Assembly (NCBI GenBank): GCA_023678885.1
Contig: CM042985.1
Span: forward strand, 4,948,985 to 5,012,984
Origin: Pogostemon cablin
Lineage: Eukaryota > Streptophyta > Magnoliopsida > Lamiales > Lamiaceae
Length of the DNA: 64,000 nt
Reading direction: 5' to 3'
Part shown: positions 46,165 through 58,001 of the stretch, one piece after another
Layout: each line of letters opens with the position of its first letter
Numbering within the stretch: position 1 is the stretch's first letter
Notes under the pieces: model-generated
What the model was told of the DNA's origin: nothing
Database searches by the model: none
What the model saw: only the letters and a program-made list of their open reading frames with translations
Translations under genes and position numbers: made by a program

Positions 46165-46600
46165 CTTGCAGTGATGACCTCAAGAAGCTTGCTCCGGTAT
46201 TACCCAAAACCTAGCTTAAAGAAAAACAAAAACTTCACTGCATGAATTGCAAGAGAAATATCAGATGCACATATGATAAATGGATGTGTCTCACATGGAT
46301 CTTGGAGGTGGTCTGGATTGAGAAATGACTTAATAGTGTTTCACAAGAGCCTGAATCTAAATCCTGAATTGATAATGTCTATGCAGCATAGGGTCTAAAA
46401 GAAACACAAAACAATAACAGAAAGATCAGCAGTTAAGATCTTCAACTTTAAATTAAAATTTACCCAAAGAGAAGCGTTGATGCGAGAGAAAAGGAAAAAG
46501 AATGAAGCTATGACCTCAGGGTAATTATCACCATCAATCTTCTGAAGGAGCTGAATAAGTTCCCTAGCAGACTTAATAAAACATCCATAAACCAAAAACA
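46165..46600 (-). pseudogene. SEC14-like (SFH-type) lipid-transfer gene, three decayed exons
   Basis: Minus strand, in the right order with splice-like borders. Exon a (about 46,590-46,513): KSARELIQLLQKIDGDNYPE followed by GT. Exon b (about 46,390-46,290): after tttcttttag, TL..IDIINSGFRFRLL, then TGA where SEC14 proteins have Trp, then NTIKSFLNP and a one-base deletion. Exon c (about 46,210-46,165): after aagctag, VLGN, a small deletion, then YRSKLLEVITA and a GT donor. These match the CRAL-TRIO core of plant SEC14/SFH proteins. Introns are kept, so the copy came through DNA rather than mRNA. Confidence 0.8.
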
Positions 46601-46652
46601 GGCTTCTCTAAAAACATTATAGAATTAACAGAGACCAATCAAATTATACACA

Positions 46653-46800
46653 AAGGATCTCCTTCATATGAGTAATGGGGTTCTGACAATAAGAACTGAA
46701 ATGATTACTTTAAAAAATCTTGAATAAAGGATCTCCTTCATATGAGTACTGGGGATCTGACAATAAGAACTTAAATGATTACTTTAAAATTTTTTGAATA
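46653..46800. repeat. Tandem duplication, 2 x 74 bp
   Basis: Units 46653-46726 and 46727-46800 both start aaggatctccttcatatgag and end in ttgaata, with a handful of differences. Confidence 0.92.
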
Positions 46801-47297
46801 GGAACAAAACCTCTACATACGACTCCTTGCACATGCAAAACAGTTGTACTCTGGTTGAATTGCTAATACAAATTCTCCCTTACACCCTGGATACATGATA
46901 TAAGAGAAAACCACAAGTTCAATAACATTCATATTGTAAACACTCTAAAGTTCCTAATATTAGTTGCAATACTACCTGCTGATCAAGCATCATTCAGGAA
47001 GTTCCAAGACAAAATAATTAAGATTAATCATAAAAATTCCAAGACAAGTAATCTAGCGAATTGCAAATTCAATTTAAGGGTTATCAAAAAATCAATCTCA
47101 GTGACTTTTAGAATTCATCAAATGCAAAACTGCATTACTATCCTTAATCCTCAATCATAACTAATCGAAGAAAAATAAACAATCCAATGTCACTACATCA
47201 AGATCCTAAGAACAGAACATGTTCTGATTCAATTTATTTAAATGCAAACACTTGAAACTTTTTATACATGTAATTATAATCATTTTCTATTTTAATC

Positions 47298-47672
47298 CTA
47301 GGAGCATACCCTCGTAGGGAAATTGCTGTCAGCCCTAACCAAACTGTATAACCCGGTGGCCTCATTGTGGAGCTTGAACTCCGCATAAACTGCAAAAAGT
47401 GTGTCGACGAACACTGGTTTAGTACTCGGCGGAGGCGAAGACAGCGCGAATACAGTATACAGTTGCGAAGCTGAGTGCATCGAAATGAGGCTTCGGAGAT
47501 GAACTTTCGCCGTTTCTATTCGGTTCTGTTGAATAAGGACCCGAATCTTTCGGAGGCTTTCTACGAGCCGGGTTTGGATTGTCGGGTCCGGAGAGGAGCA
47601 GCTGCAGAAGGAGTTACACGGAGGAGTAAAGCGGAGTGTTGAAGGAAGTCGACATGGGAAGCGTCTTGCCAT
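47298..47672 (-). pseudogene. PPR protein gene, truncated after the N-terminus
   Basis: ATG at 47670-47672 (MARRFPCRLPSTLRF). The first 45 residues are Arg/Ser/Pro-rich, like an organelle-targeting peptide. Then RLVESLRKIRVLIQQNRI and DTLFAVYAEFKLHNEATGLY, the first helices of a pentatricopeptide repeat array, follow. After DSNFPTR the similarity stops and a TAG ends the frame at 47,298, at about 124 residues, whereas PPR proteins have several hundred. A GT follows the last similar codon, but no continuing PPR exon is seen within 3 kb, so I call it truncated. A real short gene or a distant exon cannot be excluded. Confidence 0.7.
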
Positions 47673-47784
47673 GGAGATTACTGAACTGGACTTCTTGGAA
47701 GAACCCAACCATTTTCACACTTCAAATTTCTCACCACTCTAATACGGATTAAAGGTTTTCTCCATTCAGTTTTTCCAATAAGGC

Positions 47785-47860
47785 CCATTATCGTCGGCCC
47801 AAAAAACCGTCTACGGAAAATTAAATGGGCCTTAAGGCCCATATGTATTGGGCCGTATAT
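47785..47860 (-). promoter_or_regulatory. Site II (GGCCCA) cluster upstream of the PPR fragment
   Basis: TCGGCCCAAA at about 47,792, then aatgggccttaaggcccata and ttgggccgt up to 47,858: four GGCCCA/TGGGCC words in 70 bases. Such clusters are known in promoters of PPR and other organelle-biogenesis genes. It shows that the 5' end of the PPR gene was kept with its promoter. Confidence 0.65.
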
Positions 47861-49576
47861 ACAAGTCTTCGGGACAATTAATACATAATATATCCATATA
47901 AATCAACTAAACCTGTAACTATCTCAACATTGGGTCAGTCTATACTCTATTGGACAATCCATTTATATGGCAGACAGTGGTTTTGATTTTAATTCGAAGT
48001 AACTGTCAAACATAAGTATCAGTGTGACAGTGTCTTAAATCCCTACCTATGTTGAGTAATACTATGACTACAATTGGTTAGTACAAACCCCTCAAATATG
48101 GTTAGCGTACATTATTTCCTCTAATTTCAATTTTTAACCTACCAACTAATCATGTTTAGGTTTAATTCCTGTGTTTAATTGGAAATGCTATCATGTCCAA
48201 CCAATGAGGATAGTGATTGAATCAACTAATACACCATATTAGGAGAGTAATTACTAATTACCGCAGCCAAATTGTAAAGTTAATCTAAAATTAATCATGC
48301 ACACCGGATACACCTAAGGCAAAATTGAGATTGATATGAATAGTACTGACTTATTCATGTTTTTAAAGGATAAATGCAATAACATGTTGGTGAAAAATGA
48401 AATGTTCTATACACGACATGGACATGGGATTCTCTATGTTATTTTTGTGTATCACATCTCCTATGTCACTAATTATATAATTGACATGTAAGAGAGGAAG
48501 AAAATTCAACCATTGTCCTTTAGGAATTATACTTTCTTTTTTAGGATATAATTTCATTCTTTCTCTTAGTGTCATATATGAAGTGTTACAGTAATGATAT
48601 AGAGAAACTAGACCCCATGGTTTAAGATAATAATTACTCCATATATTTGCGATTAAAAAGATGAAATTGATCTATTGAAGACCACAAAATTTATAATCAT
48701 TCATCTTACTAAAGAATTCGATCTTTATAATGGAGTGATGTGTTTGAAGCATTACATTACATTATACTATTACATTAATAAAAGTCGAATAATATTGACA
48801 TTGAATTATTTAATTCCCAGTATATATTCAATAATGAGATGCAGTTGGGTCAATCCTTTTGTTATAAATAGCAACCCACATTAATCTCCAGTTGGTGAAA
48901 GCAATAAATATCTTTTCCATTACTTTAAAAATAGGGAAAAATTAATAAAAATTAGACTTTTAGTTGAGTGAAAATAATGTATGGCTTATTACTCCATCTG
49001 TCAGTAGTTGAGTGTTCACTGTTTCCTACATTGCTAGCTGTCTCTTTCGGACAACCAAACAAACCATGAATATTGTGCCACTTCATGATTCATTGTTTTG
49101 GTAATGAAAACTACCACAAAAGAAAAACATGGCCCCTGATAAGTTACATTAGTGTTACACCAGATACGACGTCGTTTGCAGGAGTGGAGTAGAGGGCTTC
49201 ATATCTTTTGTTCTAGTACTGTTGTTGGGTCTGAATTCAGGATGAATGCAATCTTAAAAACATTTTACTATTGATATTAATGTTGTAATAAAATTGAAGT
49301 ATCTCGATGATCTCATTTTTCTTTTCAAATATACACAAGAAATTAAACAAATTCCATTCAAGTCTTAGCTCGAACTCTTATGCTCAAACCTAAAAGAATA
49401 CATGCTTTTAATTTTCTACAAGTAAGAAACAAAAACTGTAAGAAAGCGGTATACATTGATGAACAAAAATAGAGCAAATGAAAGGTAGAACATGGACGAC
49501 ATGGTGGTGCATTGCTCGTGGAGGCGAGCGGCTTCCATACGGTAACAAATTAACACGAACGAGCTGTTCATCGTGT
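47861..49576. other. Intergenic, 3' side of CSLA
   Basis: No gene seen. About 49,250-49,576 is probably the 3' UTR of the CSLA gene on the minus strand. Confidence 0.5.
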
Positions 49577-52500
49577 TCACGCTAAGGATGGGACGAACGT
49601 GCCAACGTAGCCAAAGCCCATGATGAAGAAGGCTAACGACTGGACGTATAGATAGATGAAGTAGTGGTTTTTACCGAATGCAATGTCGTAGCAACCACAG
49701 AAGAAGAGGTAAGCCCCGGTGGCGAGCTCAAACAGATGAACTCTGTCGAAACGAAACACGTGCAACTAAGATTCAACATTATCAAGAAAACGCATGCATG
49801 TATGCACGGAGAGATGTGTACCATTTAATACTTAATCAAGCAGTACTCTACTTAATGCATGATCATACCTTTCTCCAATTTTAAACCGCGGTTTCTTGAA
49901 AGCTTTGGGTGCTGATTTCAGCTTGAGAGCATCACCGAGCTTCTCTGTCACGATCCACTCGTTCACCCTCCCCGCCTCCAACAAGCCGATGAAGGTAGCT
50001 TTCGTCCGGTGCAGCGACATCACATTCTCGAAAAGGATCCAGAAAACCAGGAGATGAAGAGACCTTGGAGTTCCAACTGCATTAAGGAGAGTGATGATTG
50101 AAGGTATGTAGATTGCACCCCACTTGGGAATCTCAACTTCAGGTACCAACACAGTAGCAGGAAGTACAACACAGTAGAACATAAAGGTGACTATATGTGC
50201 CACAATCTTCCTTATGAAGAAGAAACTATATATCACATGAATCTTCTTCCACAATGTCACTTTCTGCAATCAACAACACACATGCATCATGCATGCATCA
50301 GTTTCACAACCCTAAATCAAGATTCAGACATAATTCAAACTGACAAACAAACCTTGTTTCTCATGATCTCCACCACCATCTTCCGAAACAGATTAGCCGG
50401 TCCACACGACCAACGATGCTGCTGGTATCGATACGCCTTGAACGTGCTAGGTAACTCGTTTTTCACCTAAGAAAAATATACATTCAGTAACAAAACATCC
50501 TCCTACATCCGATCAACTCCTCCTCAGATCAAATATTAACATTTTTACCTTAAGATTACCAAGATACAAAAATTTCCATCCTTTAAGACTAGCGCGAACG
50601 GCCAAGTCCATATCCTCAACCGTCGTACGATCCTTCCACCCTCCGGCTTCCTCGATGGCTGCAATTCTCCACACACCAGCAGTTCCTTGGATTTTCATCA
50701 ACACATGATACTTTTAGGCTTACTGTGTTAGTTATGCCATTTGCAATAGGAGGTTGCAATAATTAATGTTGTCTAGATTACTAGGTTATAACTTATGGTG
50801 TAATGATGCAATGCACAACTGAATGCTTTAACAGCACTATCCTCAACAGTTAATAGAACTCATAATCATGATGGTGATGAATTCTATTAACTATTAGTAA
50901 TTACACTACTTTAATAATTGATGCAAGAAAATTATTTAAGGTAATTATTAATTACCATTGAATCCAAAGAATGCATATGTAGATGATCCTACTTCTTGCT
51001 CCACAGTGAAATGATAATCAAGGGACATTTCCTGCATCCTTGTCATCAAGCATTCATTCGCATTTACTGTAGAAAAAATAATTACATTAATATGAATATA
51101 TTATCAGACTAATTAAAAAATAAAAAAATTGCCACAGATATAAATGAAGGGTGGTGTCGGTAACTGAAGGGCTGAGGTCCACCACGCATACCAAGCTTGA
51201 GCACATGGAATTGCTGGCTTTGAAGAGGTGGTGGGTCAAAGGACAAAAGTACCCCTTGTATGAATATAAAACTTAAAGAAGTAGCCCTCTCCTTTTGGAG
51301 AAGGAAAGATTTTCTGCCCTCTATGGCCCCATATCTATACTACAATTCTATTTTGCACCATGACATCAACATTTTGCAGCTTTTTCACCAGGCAACAAAG
51401 GCTAATAAAGTCAATCCATTGGTCATGAAGTGCCAATGAAGTAAACCAACAACACTCTTTGAATCAACTTTCTATCATATGCAGAATCCTTTATTCCAAA
51501 TAAATGATATTTCCTCTCATTTCCTTAGTGTGGGAATAGAAAATGGGACCAAAAAATGATCCCTTTAAGATATTACATGCCTCAAATAACCGAATCCAAT
51601 GGTCTTCTTTAACCCCTCACTAGTGTTTTTCACGAGTACAGATTATCTACTCCACGTGGTGTTCCATACGATGTTTCAGACACACTAGATGACTGACACA
51701 TCAGCATTTTTAAAATTTGAAACACCAAATGCAACACCACATGGAGTAGGCAATCTCCAGCACCAGTAGTAGTAAGTGGACCTAAAAATTGATAACTTTA
51801 AGATATTATTACATGGCTCCAATGGTCAAATCCAATGGCCTAGTTTTAACCCTTTGAAAATTCAACTCCCACAAAATATAATGACACACTACATGTGTCC
51901 ACCAAACCAAACACCACCCAAAAAAGGTTGTAAAAGAGATTGAATTGAACTTGGTGGATACACAGTCCTTGTCACTTGTACACTCTAATGGCCTCACCGA
52001 CACTCATACTTAAAACATAATTAACATGCAATTAACAACAACCTCGTTTACGACAAATATAGCATATAATCCTTATGTTTAAACTTAACAACATATGTGA
52101 TTAGAATTTAGACATGTAAGAATGTTTGCATGAATAGATACCGAATTTCCAACGGGCTTGGACGAGGGCGAGTTGAGGGTTGTGAACCAAAAACGGTATC
52201 GTTTGCCATAGGAAATCGGGTTCGGGTTGAAAATCCGCATCAAAGATGGCTACATAATCACATTGTTTGACATACGAGTGCTTTAATCCTTCCTTTAATG
52301 CCCCTGCTTTATATCCATTTCTATTGTCTCGAATTTCATACTTAATGTTTATCCCTTTGCTTGCCCATCTCTGGCATTCCATTTCCACCATGTTCTGTCC
52401 ATTTTATTACAAACAGGATCGTTTAATAAGATAGTTATAACAGCAAAAAATAGAGCAAACAGAGCAGCAGAAGAATGGTTACCTTGATAATGGGGTCGGT

Positions 52501-52986
52501 TGAATCATCAAGAACTTGAACTAAGATTCGATCAGAGGGCCAAGATAGCCCACATGCAGCTCCAATGGAGAGCTGATAAACCTGTGGACAACAGTTTGTA
52601 ATGAATGCTAAGAAAGTGGTAATAACATTGTGGAATGAAATTCATGCGAGAGATAGAAATTAAAAAAAAAAATGGACCTCTCTTTCATTGTACATAGGAA
52701 TTTGAACAAGAACCATGGGGTAAGCAGAATTTCCAACCTCCAAATCATCTTTCAATGGCTCCCATTTGTACCTTTTATCAGGCTTCCTACCAAAGAGCTT
52801 CACCAGTGTAATAACGACCGCCATGTACACCCTCTCAACGAACAACATAACCGACATTGCGAGACAGAGGAAGACAGCAATCTTAAGCAGAGGAACGATC
52901 AATGGCGCTTTGATCTGATCCCATATTAACAGAAGTTGCTGGGAAATGTCGTCTGCAGTACCCGGGATAACCGACGTGGTATCCAT
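49577..52986 (-). CDS. CSLA9-like: Glucomannan 4-beta-mannosyltransferase (cellulose synthase-like A)
   Basis: Golgi enzyme that builds the mannan/glucomannan backbone from GDP-mannose and GDP-glucose (family knowledge). Exons complement(52678..52986, 52483..52581, 52142..52394, 50956..51066, 50549..50685, 50353..50466, 49869..50263, 49577..49742), 527 residues, close to the usual 530. Seen in order: an N-terminal membrane helix (IVPLLKIAVFLCLAMSVMLF), the GT2 motifs VLDDSTD, IFDADF, TTVEDMDL (TED) and YQQHRWSCG (QxxRW), then several C-terminal membrane helices (IYSFFFIRKIVAHIV; WILFENVMSL; HYFIYLYVQSLAFFIMGFGY). All splice sites are GT-AG and the frame holds through all eight exons. The last acceptor is fixed by the family sequence GER-VHLFEL. 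Best match by eye is the CSLA9/CSLA2 group. Confidence 0.97.
51545..51851. repeat. Direct duplication flanking a small MITE in CSLA intron 3
   Basis: 51,545-51,614 and 51,776-51,851 share ctttaagatatta, acatg, aatccaatgg and ttaaccc in the same order with substitutions. Between them 51,641-51,755 has inverted ends: gattatctactccacgtggt and the inverse of accacatggagtaggcaatc. The intron (51,067-52,141) is by far the longest of the gene. Confidence 0.75.
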
Positions 52987-53278
52987 TGGGTGGTTCCTCT
53001 GTTTTCTTGCAGAAAATAGGAGAAAAGGAAAGAAAACAGAGGAGAAACAGGGACTGTAAGGAAATCAAGATCTATTCAAGGGTTTATATAGGCTTTGTCT
53101 TTTTTTCCCTTTGCGAAAAGTGCAAGAATATCTCTCTTTTGATTTTGCTTCTGTGGGACGCAAAAACAATGGCAGCAGCAGAGGTGCAATGTCAGAAAAC
53201 ACTTGCAAAAATCTTCCACCTCCTCCCAAAAAGAATTAATTCAAAACCAAAATGTATAACTCATAAACCCTTGATAAT

Positions 53279-53510
53279 CTCTCTCTCTCTCTCTCTTTCT
53301 TTGTTGGTTTTTCAAAGCCAGAAAAACAGGGCTTTCTGGCTTTTGTATCAGAAGCAGAGAAAAATGCAGGATAATGCAAAAGGTGGGAGAGTTATAATGG
53401 AAAAAAGAAAGAAAAACTAAACAGAGGTAATGAAAGATAGAGAAAGAGAGGGAAAGATGGAGGAGTGGTGAGGGAGGGAGGGAGAGAGAAACCTCTTTAT
53501 AGAAGCTCTG
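53279..53510 (-). promoter_or_regulatory. CSLA core promoter and CT/GA-rich leader
   Basis: On the minus strand a TATA box (ctataaag) lies at about 53,495-53,502, followed by a pyrimidine-rich leader with a long GA/CT microsatellite around 53,279-53,297. This implies a 5' UTR near 480 bases, ending at the ATG at 52,986. No intron in the leader is obvious. Confidence 0.6.
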
Positions 53511-54730
53511 TTTTAGCTTCACGTTTAGGTTGGTTCTATTTTTATTTTTATTTTTTTAATTTTAATTTTAATTTAATTTCTCCTCCTACTCTTCTTCACC
53601 ATTCCTACAGAGCCACATAATTCCAAAGAAATAAAAAAGCCCTGAAAATAACCCACCAACTACAGAACTCACGGCGATGCAAAGTTCGCCGCCGGCGGCA
53701 CTCCCGCACTTTAATTATGTCGGTACTAAATTAATTTAAATTGAATCCATATTTTCTCATTGTTAATAATTTAAATATTAATAGTAATATTACAACGGTC
53801 GATTAACGTTAATTAATTTTCAAATTCGGATGAGAATCGAGTGCTTGCTTATGTTTTTTTGTCTGAGGTTGAATTATGAGATGACGAGTTGAAGAATTAA
53901 ATGAGTTAATTGTTGGAAAAGAAAAAGGGAAAAAAATAAGAAGATATAGATGAGTTTGAGAAATTTGTAATTTTGAGCCAAAGTTATACTTAGCTCCAAT
54001 AAATAAATTTTAATTTATCAATTTAGAGTTTTTTTTTCACTTAAATTTAATTGTTTTTTTTTTATCAATATTTCAAAATATTATTGAAAATTTTTAATAT
54101 TAATTTCCTTTCAATAACTTAATAACATGTCAAGTGAGAACACGACTTAAAAATTATACACATAACGGTTTCATACAATAATTTTTGTCACATAAATATA
54201 GTCAATTCCATGTCATTCAAGGCACTCTAGAGAAATATATTCTTAATTTGTTAGGTAATAGTAATACTCCTTCCCATTCCAATTTTTTTACACATTTTTT
54301 TTATTTTCATGGTCCTAAAAAAATTTTCACGTTTATAAAATGATAAAAAGATTAAAATAATTAATTTCTCTTTAAGTACTCCATTATTTAAAAAATATCA
54401 CTCGTATTTAACGCAAGTATAAAAAGGCAAGAACTTAGGATATAAAACTTATAGATAAAAAATATAACTATTTTAATAAAAATTTATATTTCAATTAATA
54501 AAAAGTGATAATAGTGTAATTACCTATTACATAAATAATTTATAATATAAATAAAAAGTGATAATGGTGTAATTACCTATTATATAAATAATTTATAATA
54601 TTAATAAAAAGTGATAATATTTTTAATAAAAATAATAATTAATAAAAAATATAATATAATATTTCCGTGAGATGGTGTCACGCAAGCCTGACCTATAAAA
54701 AAACACACTAAAATATTCATAAAAATAATA
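53511..54730. other. AT-rich intergenic with tandem repeat
   Basis: No gene seen. At 54,501-54,620 a 53-base unit (aaaagtgataat, gtgtaattacctatta, ataaataatttataat) is repeated two and a half times inside a decayed GTGAGAC-ended MITE that ends near 54,700 (cgtgagatggtgtcacgc). Confidence 0.6.
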
Positions 54731-54905
54731 CTCCATCCTCCCACCGAAAAGTCTCAATTTGTTCTTATTTTTCCCTTTTAGTAAAAAAACATTGCATATG
54801 GCCACCACTCACTACTAATACAACTACCCACTACATATAAAATAATAATATTTCTTAATTTACGTGCAAAAAATAAATGAAAACTTATGGCTAGAACAGA
54901 GGAAA
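54731..54905. mobile_element. Stowaway-like MITE, decayed
   Basis: Left end ctccatcctcccaccgaaaa after TA, right end ggctagaacagaggaaa before TA. Interior tacaactacccactacat puts it in the main family. Confidence 0.75.
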
Positions 54906-55387
54906 TATTTTTTTTAATTAACGTGAAAAAGAAACAATTATTTTATTTTTTTTTAACCGAGACTAATTTTTTAAATTTTGAACGGGATAAATAAAACCAC
55001 AACCTAAATGCAAAGTGTTTTAAAATTTAAAGAACTAATAGTATAAAATTAGTTAAGTTGATATTTTGTATATTGGATTTTACACGTGCATTCGTATATG
55101 TATTAATTTTTTATTTAATAGTGTTTATGTGTTTTTTAATGTTTGTATAATTTTTTTTATTAGTATTTAGTGATCATTTAAAAACTAAGAGAAATTCGCT
55201 ATATGTACAGGAGAAATTACCAAATTAATTCATAGAAAACTAGTTATGAGAATGAATGCAATTTAGGAGATTAAAATTGAAAAAAATTCCAATAAATTAA
55301 TGTCGAAACTGCCCTCGTGCCAGCATTTGTCTTCCTCAGCCAAAGACAAACCAGCTGGTAGTACTAAATTAAGGTTTAACAACTACT

Positions 55388-55636
55388 CTCTACGTACCAC
55401 GAAAGATTGCACCCCCAATTTTGGCACGAAAATTCAGAAAGTGGTAACTTTTAGGGTATAATGATATTTTTTATAATAAATAAATGATAAAGTATGTTAG
55501 GTAGAGATGATTTTTTTGTAAATAAAGTGTATGGGGAAGGGTGATTGTTTTTTACTTTTTGCTTTTTTGGAATGTGCAAACTTTTGTGAGACAACCCAAA
55601 ATGAAAAGTGTGTCGTCCGAAAGGAGACGGAATGAG
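55388..55636. mobile_element. Stowaway-like MITE, decayed
   Basis: Right end cgtccgaaaggagacggaatgag before TA; left end ctctctacgtaccacgaaag. Interior contains aataaatgataaagtatgtt as in the 10,044 element, so it belongs to that subfamily. Confidence 0.6.
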
Positions 55637-56197
55637 TAATTTAGAATCTCAGTAATCAAGTAGTAAATAGTTTTAAAATATGGACATTCTTGTGTTGTGT
55701 TGAGAAAAGAGTTTAGTAAGAAAATATGAATATAAATAAGAAAATCTGAGATATGACAGGGATGCTTTACTATCAGTGTATTAGGAAAATGGAAAATAAT
55801 TGTTGACTTGTTGTAAAAAAACATTATAATATAATAATGCAAATAATTTAAATTTATTAATAATAACACGCCACAAGTATCATCTCTAAATTATTAATTA
55901 AAGTTGTTAAAGCATTGAAGTCAATCATTCAGCAAATTATGATCTGCAGTTGTTAGTTAAATAGGCCTTTTTTTTCCTTTTTAAATTATCTTCATAGAGA
56001 ATATGAAATTTAGTTTGGTTAAATGATTCTAATTTAAGTTATCTACAAAAAAAAATTGTGATTTGTTAGACGATTTTTACAGAACTGTTAGCATCGCAAC
56101 ATTTTAGTTCGACATGGGAGTAATAAAAAATTAAACTTTTTTGTGCAAACTATGGTTGGATTTATCGTACCCACTCCTTCCATTCCATTATTGATTA

Positions 56198-56454
56198 CTC
56201 CTTCCTCCGTACCGGAATAATTGTCATGTTTGTTTTTTTTCATTAAAATTAAGGAATATAATATTTTAATATGTAATAGTGAGAAAAATAATATTTTAAT
56301 GTAAAATTGGTGAGTGTATTAGTGTAATGTGTGTGTCCATAGATAGAGAAGCAATTAATTTATGTGGGTTCTTTTATCAAAAAATGATAATGTAACTATT
56401 GAGGTGAGACGCTCAAAATAAAAATGTATAACTATTATTGTGGGACAGATGAAG
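56198..56454. mobile_element. Stowaway-like MITE
   Basis: Left end ctccttcctccgtaccgg after TA, right end tgtgggacagatgaag before TA. Just before it a second left end (ccactccttccattccatt, 56,170) has no visible partner. Confidence 0.7.
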
Positions 56455-57810
56455 TACATTTTTTATACATTTTGTTTGTTTTATTAAAAATAATAAAAAG
56501 TCAAAATAAACAATTACTCAATATATGAGTCATTTTTAAATTTTTTAAAAAATGACATATCAATTCTAACCCGATTAACTGATTTTATATTTAATTTTTC
56601 ATTATTAAAAATATCACATTATTTTCAAAAGTAAATAAAGGTGGTAAAATAAAAAATCTGAAGTCTGTATTTTTACAATAAAAATGAAAAGTTAGTAGTA
56701 ATAAATACGTAATCCTCCAATTAATATGCGCTAACAGTGTCATCGCCCTTAATACACCTAATTTGACGTTGATCTCACCAAAGAGACAAATCTCTCACGG
56801 ATTAATTAATTTATATTTACAATAACCATGTAGGATGACAACTTAGAATTATTAATCGAATATATGATAGTTCATTATGCATCAAATTAATTAAACAATT
56901 CTAAACAACCAATCTACTTATATGCAATTAGACATTAAATTATTATTGTATATCAGTATTGTCTGGTTTTGAAGATTGTATGCGTAACTTTCTAATATTT
57001 TTCTTAGAATTAAAATTCGCATATATCACATTTTAGACAAAAATACTTATATGAGATAGTTTTGTAAAGATTCGTGTGAAATAGATAAAAGTGATACTAT
57101 TTTAATAAAAAATATATTTGGAATAATGAAAAGTGATAGTGTTGTATTTAATTATTCTAAAAATAAATTTTAACATAAATAAAATGTTATAATATTTTTA
57201 ATAAAAAAATAAAATATAATCTTTGATAAAATAATCAAAGGGCTGGTTTACCCTGTTTATGACATACTCCACTTATATAAACGAATAGAAGTGTTTTTCT
57301 TTTGTTTTATCCAGTGTATTTTACTTTTTCTTTGTAAATAGAATTCTCTTTGAAATTATATTATGTCGTGGGATTGTTGGATTATGTATTATATTCTTAT
57401 TTTGAGGTTGTTGATTTGTTTATGAGACAAGTAAAAATAATATATATTTTTTTTTATGAAATAGAAAAAGACATTCAAATTCTAATATGTTCGTAATATT
57501 TTCATATTCACAATTTAATAGTATGTTAGTAAAATTTTCATATGCTTTGTAATAATCTTTTATTCTATAGATTAAAAAGAGTAAAATTAAAATACAGGAG
57601 TATCACTCAATGAGTTTACACATTACAAACTTAGGGTAAAAATGGAGTCGTTGGACATCGAAATGACGTTTTAGCTAAATCTGTTCCCCAAGCCCTTCTA
57701 TAAATATTATCACCGCATTCAATTTATTTGTATTTTTCATGATTATTATTATTATTTCCACAACTTAGTTATATACCTTTCATCAATATTGTAATCATTT
57801 ATTAAATCTG

Positions 57811-58001
57811 TACCGTCAAAAAGTCCCATTTTATTATATCGAGTATCTTATTTAAAGATTCTTATTTTTAGTTTTTAACAAAAGAGCTTCATATATAATC
57901 CACCACTCACTATTAATACAATTATCCATTATACATAAAATAATAATATTTCTTAATCTACGTAAAAAACAAACGATAACCTTTTAGTAGGATGAAAGAA
58001 G
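57811..58001. mobile_element. Stowaway-like MITE, decayed
   Basis: Left end taccgtcaaaaagtcccatt, right end tagtaggatgaaagaagta. Interior tacaattatccattatac is a mutated form of the family word. Confidence 0.6.

Noticed and set aside
52660..53420. Plus-strand open frames opposite the CSLA first exon and leader
   Set aside because: They are antisense to a verified exon or run through low-complexity CT/GA sequence, with no domain.
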